A stretch of 64,000 nucleotides of DNA from Rhodococcus sp. 06-462-5. GTDB taxonomy: Bacteria > Actinomycetota > Actinomycetes > Mycobacteriales > Mycobacteriaceae. Under the pieces are notes generated by a model. The model worked only from the letters and a program-made list of their open reading frames with translations, searched no databases and had not been told where the DNA came from. Below, in pieces: positions 1 through 10,188 of the stretch (position 1 is the first letter of the stretch; each line of letters opens with the position of its first letter). The stretch lies in the NCBI RefSeq assembly GCF_002258315.1, contig NZ_NOYD01000054.1, positions 1-64,000 on the forward strand, written 5' to 3'. The position numbers were made by a program, and so were the translations under genes.

Positions 1-3000
1 CCGCAAACCGGAATCCAACACAAACAACGCATCACCCGGCACCGGCGTACCGATAGGAGCTCCATGACCAGGCTTCATGGGCGCACTCATAGAGGCGTAA
101 ACGGTGCTTTCGGTAGGACCGTAGGAGTTGATCATTTCTCGGCCTGAAGCCCACCGATCGACAAGTTCGGGCGAGCACGCCTCACCCCCCACAAAAATGG
201 TCCTCAATGCGCTCAGCCGCTGCGGTGACAGCCGGCCGAGGGCGGACGGGGTCTGGGTCAGAACCGAAACACTTTCGTTCACAAGTAGGTCATGAAAGTC
301 GGTGGCAGAGTTGGCCGTGTCCTCAGAGGCTATGACTAAGCGGCCACCGTGCAGCAGAGCGCCCCACATCTCCCACACCGACACATCGAACGAGTACGAA
401 TGGAACATCGACCACACCTGTCCTGGCGACAATTCGGACGTCCGTGCGGGTCTGGTGAACAGTTGCGTCACGTTCTGGTGGGTGACCGAGACGCCTTTGG
501 GTGTGCCTGTCGTTCCTGAGGTGTAGATGACATAGGCCGTCAGTTCTGGATGGGGGAATGGAAAGGTGACAGTGGGAGGTTCGACGGTGACCCTGCCCCC
601 GAGGGTCACGACTGCCACTTTGCTCTCATCGACCCGGTGCAATTGCGCTACCGTTGTCACTATTGCTGCTGGTTTGGCGTCTTGTAGAACGAATGCCAGG
701 CGCTCGTCAGGGGTGTTGATGTCGATCGGCAAGTAAGCAGAACCCAGCTTCAGCACCGAAAGTATGGCTATCACAGTGTGTTCCGAACGTGGCAGCAACA
801 GTGCAACAACGTCCTCTACTCCCACCCCACGCCCAGCCAACAAATGAGCCAACTGCGTCGATGTGTCGTCCAACTCCTGATACGTCCACGACCGACCCTC
901 GAACACCACCGCTATGACGTCCGGCCGCACCCTCACCTGCTCGGCGAACAACTCCGGAATCGACACGCCAGCAACGGACTCCGTCACAGCCGACCTGTTA
1001 CCCAGTACGTCCAGCTGCGTCAGCTCATCCTCACCCAGGATGTCGAACGAAGCCAAAGGACGATCCGGGCCCGCCGCCATCGCAATCAATAGTGTCTGGA
1101 GCCATACCAGGATTTGCTTGGCCAACCGCTCGTCGAGGACCGCCATGCGGTATTCCAGCCGCACCCTCAGCTGTGGACCGGGCCAGATCTGTAAGGCGAT
1201 TGGATAGTGAGTGAACTCGCGACTTGAGGCTATGCGTACGCTCAGTCCGTTTGTCTCGAGCTGCCCGCCGGACATCCTCAGTGGGTAGTTCTCGTAGACG
1301 AAGAGGGTGTCGAACAGTTGTTGATGTCCCGCGGCGCGCTGGATATCGGCCAGGGCCACGAACTGGTGGTCTAGCCCATCGTGGTAGTCGTCCCGCAGCA
1401 TGCCGATCAGTTCAGCCGTGGTCGTCGTCGCGGTCAGGGATGCTCTTACCGGGACGGTGTTGATGAACATGCCCACCGCCGACTCGCTGCCGAACAGTTC
1501 TGCTGGCCGCCCCGATACGGTAGTGCCGAAGACGACGTCTCCGCTGCCAGTCAATGCGCCCAGCAGACGGCCCCAGGCGGCCTGTAGCACGATGTTCATG
1601 GTCGTGTTTTGCGAGCGAGCCAACTGCTCAACAGAACGCGTGACGTCGATAGGGAGGTCGACTCGCAACAGCGATCGCGCATCAGTGAAGCGATCTCCTG
1701 GATCTAACAAGGTCGGCGTTTGAAGTCCCGCCAGCAGCTTCTGCCAATGCCGCCGCGCCGCGCTCCAGTCCTGGGCGGATAGCCACTCGACGTAATTTCG
1801 GAAGGTGGGCGCGGGTGCCAGAGTCTCCCGTTCGTAGACGGCGAACATCTCTTTGAGCAGAATCTGGATTGACCAACCGTCCACCACGATGTGATGGACG
1901 GATAGCACCAGCGTGTGCTTATTCGTCCCAGTCTGATGAAGGAGAATCCGTAGCGGTGCCTCATCTACGAGGTTGCCGCAGGCGGCGAGCTCTGCATCCA
2001 GCAGCCTCTGATCGCACTCGTAGCCGTTAACTACCGTCCACGGTATGTCTGGGCGTGTCGGAATGATCTGCACCGGCTCGGGGAAACCCTCGGAGACGAA
2101 CCGAGCCATTAGGTTGGGGTGGCGTCCGACGACTGTATGAGCGGCCTCGCGCAAGCGCGGCACGTCGAGTACGCCAGCAATCTCGATACCCAGTTGCACG
2201 GTGTACAGCTCTACGGGTTCATTACTGCCGGAACGGCGATGGAAAAGCAGCCCGGTTTGAAGCGGAGTCAGCGGGAGAAGGTCTGCTGGTTCCACGATTT
2301 GTGCGAGTTGATCGATCTGCCGCTGATTGACCACCGCCGGCAGGACGTCGGAGGGAGTCAGTCCTCCGCCGCCGTTCTGCACGTACGCCGCAATTCCAGC
2401 TAGAACGTCATACCAGCGCGCGTACAGCTCGGTGATATAGGAGCGATCCACCTGTGTGCTCGTCCAACTCCAGGACACGTGTAGTTCTGACTGCGAACCT
2501 TCGGCTAGCACGGCTGCATTGATGCCGACTGTGTGCGGCAACAGCATCGAGCGGGAACCAAAGCGTCGAGCATCAGGCGATTCAGTCGGTCCGAGGATCC
2601 GCCAATCTTCGAGGGGTGCGTCGAGCTGGCTCACGCTGCGCCGGCCGAGGTAGTTGAAGCCGATGGCGGGATCTACGCCAGACAGATTGTTGGTGCCTAG
2701 ATACTTGAGAAGACCGTAGGTGATTCCGTCGGGGTGGGCACGCAGCTGTTCCTTGGCGTCCTTTATCCAGATACCCATGTCCGAGCCCCCGGTCAGAACA
2801 GTGTCACGGTCCATGGGTACGACGTTCAAAGCGACCGGGTGCTTTGCGGTGAACCATCCGACGGTGTTGGTCAAATCGATCCCACTGCCGATTTCATCGC
2901 GACGTCCGTGGCTCTCCACGTCGATGCGGAAAGGGACGTCGAAGTGCTGGTGCTGTTCAGCGAGGGCAGAACCGAGTGCGATGAGCAGCAGATCCTGAAC

Positions 3001-6000
3001 GTTGATGTGCAGAGCCGCAGTCACGTCGGTTACCAGCACTTCGGTTAGCTCCGTGTCGATGCTGACCGACAGATGCTCCACATCGCGCCAGATACCAGGA
3101 GTCGGGTGCGGGCTGGGCAGCAGGGTGGCAACGGCTTCAATGCGCTGCCAATGCGGAAGCTGGTCAGTGACTTTCCGCTCGGCAGCGTACTGCGCCAACA
3201 TCGTTGACCACTCACGGAACGAGGTGCCGCTGGCATCCAGGGTAATTTCTCGCCGCTCGGTGAGGCAGCGCCAACCCGTTGCGAGATCCCTTTGGATGAT
3301 TCCCCAGGAGACCGCGTCGACCGCGAGGTGGTGGACGATGAGCAACAGCTGGCGGGTGCGCTCAGCCCACAGCCCATGCACCATGGCTCCTCGACGCGGG
3401 TCAAGACGGCTCAAGGCATTGGCAAACGTGGTATCGGAGAAGTCCACGACGGGGGTTACACAGTCGGCTGCGCTGATCGAGCCTGTTGGTAGGACGATGC
3501 AGTTGTCCGCGTCCTCAGTCGGGGCGTTGTCCACCTGCAACCGGAGCATGGCGTGCCGATCGACCAATGCCTGTAGTAACAACACCACGTCGCTGTACTT
3601 CGCCTGCTGCGGCCCCTGGAACAACATGGTTTGGTTGAACTCGTCTGTCGGTGCCGTGAGAGATGCCAGCCACCGCATGATCGGCGTTGCCGTGACGGGC
3701 CCAGCCTCAGCCGGCCGAAGGAGAGACTGCTCCGGGACCGAGAGCTGGAGAGCGTGGGCAAGTCGTGCCACGGTTCGCTCCACCAGGATGTCGCGGGGCT
3801 TGCAGTACAAACCGACTTGCCGGGCCCGGGACACCACCTGAATGGACGAGATGCTGTCGCCGCCTAGATCGAAGAACGAATCGTCGACTCCAACTTTCTC
3901 CACATTCAGTACGCGCGCGTAGATGTCAACCAGGCTCTCCTCGAGTGGAGTAGTCGGTGCTCGGTATTGGTTCGATTGTCCTAGTTGAGGTACCGGAAGC
4001 CTCTTTTTGTCAAGCTTGCCGTTACTCGTCATGGGCAATGCATCGAGGACCACGACCGCCGCAAGCGACATATATTCGGGCAGCCACGCGTCGGTCAAGC
4101 GGCGCAATTGGTTGCCATCCAACTCGCCCGCCCAGTCTGTGTGGGGAACGACGTAGCCGATCAGCCGTTTGTACCCTGGGTGGTCCTCATGGACGACGAC
4201 CGCAGCCTGTCCTACTCCGGGGGCCGTCCGGAGCACCGATTCGATCTCACCGATTTCGATGCGGTAACCACGAATCTTCACCTGATCGTCAGAGCGACCC
4301 ACATACTCCAGCTCGCCGTCGTGATTCCAACGAACCAGATCGCCGGTGCGATACATCCGCGAACCCAAAGGGCCGAGCGGACACGCGACGAATCGCGATG
4401 CCGTCAAGCCCGGCCGTCGCACATAACCGCGTGCCACACCCCGCCCCGCGACATACAACTCACCAACCACACCGATCGGAACCCGCCGCAAACCGGAATC
4501 CAACACAAACAACGCAGTGCCGGAGCCAGCGGCACCGATCGGCACTGCCCCTGTAGGGACTAGCGGTTCGGTCATCGAAACGTAGACGGTGCACTCGGTC
4601 GGGCCATAAGCATTGATCACGGCTCGCTCAGGCGTCACCCATCGCTCGATTAGCTGGGCTGGGCACGTCTCTCCCCCGAGTAGAAGTAGCGCGATCGACG
4701 GTAGCCCCTCGGGAGACAGCCGTGCCAACGCCGACGGTGTCTGGGTCAGCACCGTTACTTCTTCGTTTACGAGCAGGTTATGGAAATCGGAAGGAGAGTA
4801 GGCAACCTCTTCGGGAACCACGACCAGCCGTCCCCCGTGCAGAAGCGCGCCGCACATCTCCCAGACCGCGAAGTCGAATGCGTATGAATGGAACAGCGTC
4901 CATACGTGGTGGTGGGGTTCCAGAGTGCCGGTGGTCGGGTCCTCGACATTGGCGAGGCGCGCGATGTGGGTAGCGATGAGGTCATTGACGCCGCGGTGGG
5001 TGACCGAGACGCCTTTGGGTGTGCCTGTCGTTCCTGAGGTGTAGATGATGTACGCGAGGAGGTCAGCATTCGGCACCGGCAACGTCGTCGTCGGCTGTTC
5101 AGCGACCTTGGGATCCTCGACATCTATCAGTGGGACCCCGGACTTACTGACGCGACCAGCGAGGCTCACCGTGGTCAAAATCGCGGCCGGCGCAGCGTCT
5201 TGTAGAACGAATGCCAGGCGCTCGTCAGGGGTGTTGATGTCGATCGGCAAGTAAGCAGAACCCAGCTTCAGCACCGAAAGTATGGCTATCACAGTGTGTT
5301 CCGAACGTGGCAGCAACAGTGCAACAACGTCCTCTACTCCCACCCCACGCCCAGCCAACAAATGAGCCAACTGCGTCGATGTGTCGTCCAACTCCTGATA
5401 CGTCCACGACCGACCCTCGAACACCACCGCTATGACGTCCGGCCGCACCCTCACCTGCTCGGCGAACAACTCCGGAATCGACACGCCAGCAACGGACTCC
5501 GTCACAGCCGACCTGTTACCCAGTACGTCCAGCTGCGTCAGCTCATCCTCACCCAGGATGTCGAACGAAGCCAAAGGACGATCCGGGCCCGCCGCCATCG
5601 CAATCAATAGCTGCTGCCACCGAGCCGCCATGCGCTTTACGGTCTCGGCGTTGAAGATGTCGGTGCGGTACTCGACGATTCCGCTGATCCCATCGGGCTG
5701 ACCGTCCGCAGTGAACCGCTCGCGCAGGCTGAATGCCAGGTCCATTCGAGCGGCTCCGATGTCGACTGACGCCGTCTCCACGTCGAGACCCGGCACCGAG
5801 ATGTCGGGGACCGGGTCGTTCTGCCAGGCGAACAGGATTTGGATCAACGGATGGTGAGCCTGCGTACGGACCGGATTGAGGCGCTCGACAAGCGCATCGA
5901 ACGGCACATCTTGGTTCGCGAACGCGTCCAGGCTCCGCTCCCGTACCTCCTCCAACAAATCACCGAAGTTCATCTCGGCTGAAACCCGCGTACGCAACAC

Positions 6001-9000
6001 CAGCGTGTTGACGAAAAACCCGACCATGCCGTCAAACTCGGTTCGCCCCCGCCCCGCCGTCGGCACCCCGAACGCCACATCCGCGCTCCCGCTCAAACGC
6101 GCCAACAGCACCGAAAGCGCCGCCGACATCACCATGAACGTCGTCGCATTGCGTTCCCGCGCGATCCGCTGCGCCAATTCATGGAAATCCGCGGGCAGGT
6201 CGACGACGACTCGACCCCCATTCGTGTCGGTCTCCGCCGGGTACGACCGGTCCGTGGGAAGCTCCAACCTGCTGGGTAGATCTTTCAGGGCGTGTTCCCA
6301 GAATTTCAACTGCCCGGCGAGCACGCTTTGCGAATCCGCTTCGTCACCCAGCAGAGCGTGTTGCCAAAGCGTGTAGTCGGCGTACTGGACGGGAAGTGGC
6401 GACCAGGAAGGCGACTCGCCCGCAGCGCGGACTCCGTAGGCGCTCCATAGGTCACGCAGGAGCGGAGGAAGTGACCCCCCGTCGACTGCAATGTGGTGCA
6501 TGACCACGACCAGACGATGGTCAGTGGCAGACACGACAAACAGCGCCGCGCGGAAAGGAAGGTCTTCGGCTAGGTCGAAAGCATGCTGACCCCGAACACG
6601 CGCTGCGTCGGATATTTGAAGTTCCGTCCAGGTGGTGGCGTCAATGATGTCCCAGTCGAAGTCAGTCTCAGCTGCAAGGACACGCTGCTCCGGCACACCA
6701 GCCACCGCTGGAAACACTGTCCGCAGACTCTCGTGCCGCTCCACAACATCAGCGATCGCCGCGCGCAGCGCACAGACATCCAAAGAACCGGTAATCTGAA
6801 TCAGTAGCGGTATGTTGTACGTCGCCGACTGCCCTTCCATCTGGTGGATGAACCACAGCCGACGCTGAGCGAACGACAACGGCAATCGCTTGGGACGAGC
6901 TACTGGGACCCATGCCACGCCGCCACCCGGCGATCCACCCACCAACCGTGCGAACCCCGATACCGTTGAGGCTTCCCAGAGCGCCTTCACGCCGATCGAT
7001 GAATCAAACGACTCCTGCACGGCCGCGATCACTCGCATCGCCGATAGCGAATTTCCGCCGAGGTCGAAGAACGAGTCGTCCACCCCTACCCGCGGTAGGT
7101 CCAGCACACGCGCAAAGATTTCAGCCAAAATTCCCTCAACCAAGGTCGACGGATTTCGGTAGGATCCGCCTGCGAACTCTGGATTCGGCAATGCCTGCTT
7201 GTCTAACTTGCCGTTGACCGTAAGCGGTAGGTCATCGACGATCATCACCACTGTGGGGACCATGTACTCCGGTAGGTGCGCGGCCACATCACCACGCACC
7301 ACAGCACCATTTACTTTTGGACCGGTCTCCGCAGGTACGACGTAGCCGATCAGCTGCTTGCCCGAACTCGAAGACCTCACCACGACCGCGGCGCGCTCCA
7401 CCCCCGCGACACGGGAAAGAGCAGCCTCGACCTCACCCGGTTCAACACGAAAACCACGGATCTTCACCTGGTCGTCCGAGCGGCCCACATACTCCAGCTC
7501 GCCCTCGCGGTTCCACCGCACTACGTCACCCGTCCGGTACATCCGCGAGCCCGGCGGGCCGAGCGGAGAAGCAACAAACCGCGACGCCGTCAGCCCCATG
7601 CGTTTCAAGTAGCCCAGGCCGACACCATGACCTGCCACATACAACTCTCCGACTACTCCTACCGGCACGCGGCGGAGACCGGTATTCAATACGAAGAAGG
7701 CAAGGTCAGCAAGCGGACCGCCCACGGGACTGACATGGCTGTCGAGGTCAGAAGAAACGATCCTCCGGAACGATGCGTGGACGGTGGTCTCTGTGGTGCC
7801 GTACATGTTGATCAGGTGCGGCCAGGAATCCAGCTGATCTAGCCAAGGTCGCAACTTCGACGGTTCGAGAGCTTCGCCTGCGAAGACAATCGCTTCTAGA
7901 CCGCTCAGCCGAGACTCGCCCGGCCGGCGCATGTCGACTGCCTGCAGAGCATAAAATGCTGACGGTGTCTGACTCAGAACGGATACGTTCTGGTCTCGCA
8001 GTAGTTGATGAAAGTCGTTGGCGGACTGGGCAATTTCTCCAGGTACGACAACCAGTCGGCCACCGTGTAGCAGCGCGCCCCACATCTCCCATACCGACAC
8101 ATCGAACGCGTAGGAGTGGAAGAGTGACCACACCTGGTTTGAGGACGGCACGAACCCCGGAGCCGTCGAGCTGAACAATCGCGTGACGCTCGCCTGGGTA
8201 ACGGCAACCCCTTTGGGGACACCGGTGGTACCGGAGGTGTAGATGATGTACGCGACTTGGCCGGCCTCTGGCGCAGGCAGAGCCGTAACCGGCTGCACGG
8301 CAATCGCGTCGTCGTCGACATCCACAACTTCGATACCAAAACAGTCTACCCGGCAAGTCAGTTCGGCAGTGGTCACGAGGGCAGCTGGAGCGGCATCGCC
8401 CAAGATGAACGCCACCCGCTCATCGGGGTGCTTGATGTCAATGGGTACATAGGTTGCGCCCAGTTTCAACACTGCCAGGATCGCGATTACTGTCTTGTTG
8501 GAACGCGGGAGCATGAGAGCAACAACTTCTCCTCCGCGTACCCCACGAACGGCTAGTAGATGTGCCAGTTGCGTGGAGGCCTCGTCAACTTCCCTGTAAG
8601 TCCATACCTGATCCTCGAAAACCATGGCGTGCGCTTCCGGCGCTCGATTCGCCTGTGCTGCAAACAGTTCGGCTATGGATATACTGGCGGCAGTCTGAGA
8701 GTGCGCAGAACGATTGCCCAGGCGGTCAAGATGAGTGTGTTCGTTTCTGTCTAGTACGTCGATCGAGATGACTGGCTGGTCGATCACGGCGATCATCTCG
8801 GCGATGATTCGCCCAAGCCTGACGATCATGGTCTCGACCGATGCAGCGTCGTAGACATCAGAGCGGTACTCGACCACTCCGTCGATTCCCTGCGGCTCGC
8901 CGAACTCGGAGTACCGCTCCCGGAGACTGAAGGTCAAGTCCATCCGGGCCTGTCGAGAAATGGTGGGTACCGCCTCTGCCAGCACCCCCGGCAAGTCCAA

Positions 9001-10089
9001 CTCCGTGGAGATCTGGTTCTGCCATCCGAGCATGACCTGGACCAGTGGGTGATGCGATTGTGACCGAGCAGGTTTGACGAGATCCACCAGCGCGTCGAAC
9101 GGGACATCCTGGTGGGCCAATGCGTCCAAAACCGCGTCCCGTACTTTTTGCAAGAGGCGACGGAACGTCGAACTGGCAGACACATCAACGCGGAGCACTA
9201 CTGTGTTGGCGAAGAAACCGACCATCTCCGCAAGATCAGCGTCACGTCGGCCCGTAGTTGGAACACCGAAAGCGACATCGGAGGTGCCGCTTAGTTCGGA
9301 CAACAGCACCGCCAGCGCCGTCGAAATCACCATGAAGCCGGTAGAACGATGCTCCCGGGCCAACTGTCGCACCTGCTCTTGCATCGACACGGGCCATTCG
9401 ATGGGGATTCGATTGCCTCGATAGTCGGCCACGACCGGATAAGGGCGGTCGGTTGGGAGCTCAAGCCGCCCCTCGTATCCGGCTAGCGTGTTCTTCCAGT
9501 AAAGGAGGTGCCGGCTCAGCGCACTGTCGGGGTCGGACTCGTCGCCGAGCGACTCACGCTGACGGAGCGTGTAATCCCGATATCGCAATGGCAACGGCAC
9601 CCAGGCAGGCACCTCTACGCCCACATGGGCCCTGTACGCCAGCCCGACGTCGCGTACGAGGGGCGTGAGGGACTGGCCGTCTGACGCGATGTGATGCATC
9701 AGGAGCACCAATACATGCTGATCGGCCGATAGTCTGAAGAGCTGCGCTCGGAACGGAATCTCAAAGCTGAGGTCGAATTTGTATCCCACTGCCTGTGCGA
9801 CTGCATCGTTCAACGCGTCTGTCGACCACCCTGACGCTTCGACTACGTCCCAGCCGAAGTCTGCGTCGGCCGAGCCAAGAACACGCTGCTCCGGCACACC
9901 CTCATGGGAGGGGAAAACAGTCCGCAAACTTTCGTGTCGACTCACGACATCGCCGATTGCCCTGCCCAGCGAATGAACACTGAGCTCACCAGTCAGGCGT
10001 AAGACCAGAGGAATATTGTAAGTTGACGACAATCCCTCCAACTGGTGGATAAACCACAGCCTACGCTGCGCAAAAGACAACGGGATCAA
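1..10089 (-). CDS. Non-ribosomal peptide synthetase, three modules visible, C-terminus beyond the left edge
   Basis: Multimodular peptide synthetase, 3,363 codons visible; the frame is the same at every point I translated. Order: C1 (HHIASDG near residue 132), A1 (SGTTGVPKG near 617), PCP1 (LGGNS, Ser about 1014), C2 (HHIAVDG near 1198), A2 (SGTTGTPKG near 1685), PCP2 (LGGDS, Ser about 2079), epimerisation domain (HHLAVDAVSW near 2253), C3 (HHIVVDG near 2732), A3 (from about 3,000, cut). An E domain in module 2 implies a D-residue at position 2. Hand-read specificity residues: A1 D-V-W-S-V-A-M-V-H, A2 D-F-W-T-L-G-A-V-Y, A3 D-V-W-T-F-G-S-V-Y; I assign no substrate. Start: an in-frame TGA lies two codons upstream (10093-10095), so the TTG at 10089, preceded by a GAAAGGG ribosome site, is the best start. 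The leading C domain suggests an acyl starter or an upstream peptide donor. Last visible gene of an operon with MbtH and an N-hydroxylase. Confidence 0.93.
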   Translation of the reverse strand, partial: MIPLSFAQRRLWFIHQLEGLSSTYNIPLVLRLTGELSVHSLGRAIGDVVSRHESLRTVFPSHEGVPEQRVLGSADADFGWDVVEASGWSTDALNDAVAQAVGYKFDLSFEIPFRAQLFRLSADQHVLVLLMHHIASDGQSLTPLVRDVGLAYRAHVGVEVPAWVPLPLRYRDYTLRQRESLGDESDPDSALSRHLLYWKNTLAGYEGRLELPTDRPYPVVADYRGNRIPIEWPVSMQEQVRQLAREHRSTGFMVISTALAVLLSELSGTSDVAFGVPTTGRRDADLAEMVGFFANTVVLRVDVSASSTFRRLLQKVRDAVLDALAHQDVPFDALVDLVKPARSQSHHPLVQVMLGWQNQISTELDLPGVLAEAVPTISRQARMDLTFSLRERYSEFGEPQGIDGVVEYRSDVYDAASVETMIVRLGRIIAEMIAVIDQPVISIDVLDRNEHTHLDRLGNRSAHSQTAASISIAELFAAQANRAPEAHAMVFEDQVWTYREVDEASTQLAHLLAVRGVRGGEVVALMLPRSNKTVIAILAVLKLGATYVPIDIKHPDERVAFILGDAAPAALVTTAELTCRVDCFGIEVVDVDDDAIAVQPVTALPAPEAGQVAYIIYTSGTTGVPKGVAVTQASVTRLFSSTAPGFVPSSNQVWSLFHSYAFDVSVWEMWGALLHGGRLVVVPGEIAQSANDFHQLLRDQNVSVLSQTPSAFYALQAVDMRRPGESRLSGLEAIVFAGEALEPSKLRPWLDQLDSWPHLINMYGTTETTVHASFRRIVSSDLDSHVSPVGGPLADLAFFVLNTGLRRVPVGVVGELYVAGHGVGLGYLKRMGLTASRFVASPLGPPGSRMYRTGDVVRWNREGELEYVGRSDDQVKIRGFRVEPGEVEAALSRVAGVERAAVVVRSSSSGKQLIGYVVPAETGPKVNGAVVRGDVAAHLPEYMVPTVVMIVDDLPLTVNGKLDKQALPNPEFAGGSYRNPSTLVEGILAEIFARVLDLPRVGVDDSFFDLGGNSLSAMRVIAAVQESFDSSIGVKALWEASTVSGFARLVGGSPGGGVAWVPVARPKRLPLSFAQRRLWFIHQMEGQSATYNIPLLIQITGSLDVCALRAAIADVVERHESLRTVFPAVAGVPEQRVLAAETDFDWDIIDATTWTELQISDAARVRGQHAFDLAEDLPFRAALFVVSATDHRLVVVMHHIAVDGGSLPPLLRDLWSAYGVRAAGESPSWSPLPVQYADYTLWQHALLGDEADSQSVLAGQLKFWEHALKDLPSRLELPTDRSYPAETDTNGGRVVVDLPADFHELAQRIARERNATTFMVMSAALSVLLARLSGSADVAFGVPTAGRGRTEFDGMVGFFVNTLVLRTRVSAEMNFGDLLEEVRERSLDAFANQDVPFDALVERLNPVRTQAHHPLIQILFAWQNDPVPDISVPGLDVETASVDIGAARMDLAFSLRERFTADGQPDGISGIVEYRTDIFNAETVKRMAARWQQLLIAMAAGPDRPLASFDILGEDELTQLDVLGNRSAVTESVAGVSIPELFAEQVRVRPDVIAVVFEGRSWTYQELDDTSTQLAHLLAGRGVGVEDVVALLLPRSEHTVIAILSVLKLGSAYLPIDINTPDERLAFVLQDAAPAAILTTVSLAGRVSKSGVPLIDVEDPKVAEQPTTTLPVPNADLLAYIIYTSGTTGTPKGVSVTHRGVNDLIATHIARLANVEDPTTGTLEPHHHVWTLFHSYAFDFAVWEMCGALLHGGRLVVVPEEVAYSPSDFHNLLVNEEVTVLTQTPSALARLSPEGLPSIALLLLGGETCPAQLIERWVTPERAVINAYGPTECTVYVSMTEPLVPTGAVPIGAAGSGTALFVLDSGLRRVPIGVVGELYVAGRGVARGYVRRPGLTASRFVACPLGPLGSRMYRTGDLVRWNHDGELEYVGRSDDQVKIRGYRIEIGEIESVLRTAPGVGQAAVVVHEDHPGYKRLIGYVVPHTDWAGELDGNQLRRLTDAWLPEYMSLAAVVVLDALPMTSNGKLDKKRLPVPQLGQSNQYRAPTTPLEESLVDIYARVLNVEKVGVDDSFFDLGGDSISSIQVVSRARQVGLYCKPRDILVERTVARLAHALQLSVPEQSLLRPAEAGPVTATPIMRWLASLTAPTDEFNQTMLFQGPQQAKYSDVVLLLQALVDRHAMLRLQVDNAPTEDADNCIVLPTGSISAADCVTPVVDFSDTTFANALSRLDPRRGAMVHGLWAERTRQLLLIVHHLAVDAVSWGIIQRDLATGWRCLTERREITLDASGTSFREWSTMLAQYAAERKVTDQLPHWQRIEAVATLLPSPHPTPGIWRDVEHLSVSIDTELTEVLVTDVTAALHINVQDLLLIALGSALAEQHQHFDVPFRIDVESHGRRDEIGSGIDLTNTVGWFTAKHPVALNVVPMDRDTVLTGGSDMGIWIKDAKEQLRAHPDGITYGLLKYLGTNNLSGVDPAIGFNYLGRRSVSQLDAPLEDWRILGPTESPDARRFGSRSMLLPHTVGINAAVLAEGSQSELHVSWSWTSTQVDRSYITELYARWYDVLAGIAAYVQNGGGGLTPSDVLPAVVNQRQIDQLAQIVEPADLLPLTPLQTGLLFHRRSGSNEPVELYTVQLGIEIAGVLDVPRLREAAHTVVGRHPNLMARFVSEGFPEPVQIIPTRPDIPWTVVNGYECDQRLLDAELAACGNLVDEAPLRILLHQTGTNKHTLVLSVHHIVVDGWSIQILLKEMFAVYERETLAPAPTFRNYVEWLSAQDWSAARRHWQKLLAGLQTPTLLDPGDRFTDARSLLRVDLPIDVTRSVEQLARSQNTTMNIVLQAAWGRLLGALTGSGDVVFGTTVSGRPAELFGSESAVGMFINTVPVRASLTATTTTAELIGMLRDDYHDGLDHQFVALADIQRAAGHQQLFDTLFVYENYPLRMSGGQLETNGLSVRIASSREFTHYPIALQIWPGPQLRVRLEYRMAVLDERLAKQILVWLQTLLIAMAAGPDRPLASFDILGEDELTQLDVLGNRSAVTESVAGVSIPELFAEQVRVRPDVIAVVFEGRSWTYQELDDTSTQLAHLLAGRGVGVEDVVALLLPRSEHTVIAILSVLKLGSAYLPIDINTPDERLAFVLQDAKPAAIVTTVAQLHRVDESKVAVVTLGGRVTVEPPTVTFPFPHPELTAYVIYTSGTTGTPKGVSVTHQNVTQLFTRPARTSELSPGQVWSMFHSYSFDVSVWEMWGALLHGGRLVIASEDTANSATDFHDLLVNESVSVLTQTPSALGRLSPQRLSALRTIFVGGEACSPELVDRWASGREMINSYGPTESTVYASMSAPMKPGHGAPIGTPVPGDALFVLDSGLR
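677..1092. repeat. 416-bp exact repeat, copy in A3 (pairs with 5195-5610)
   Basis: Direct repeat inside the synthetase gene. It covers the N-terminal part of the third adenylation domain and matches 5195-5610 base for base at an offset of 4,518 bp. Flanking sequence diverges sharply at both ends, which points to recent gene conversion or module duplication rather than ordinary family similarity. Confidence 0.93.
5195..5610. repeat. 416-bp exact repeat, copy in A2 (pairs with 677-1092)
   Basis: Second copy of the exact direct repeat, in the N-terminal part of the second adenylation domain. A shorter exact match at the same 4,518-bp offset, 477-530 against 4995-5048, covers the A3 core motif (SGTTGTPKGV), so the two A domains are in register over this stretch. 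Confidence 0.93.
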
Positions 10090-10188
10090 TGCTCAACCCT
10101 TTCAGCGCCCAGCAAAACACTTCCTTGCGAACCACTCGGGTGACCACCCTCAGCGTTAGATTCAGACCCGAAATATTTCATCAGCAAG

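Noticed and set aside
302..9976. Many plus-strand and off-frame open reading frames of 60-200 codons across 0.3-10 kb
   Set aside because: They are antisense or off-frame shadows of the NRPS, have no family features, and repeat wherever the NRPS domains repeat.
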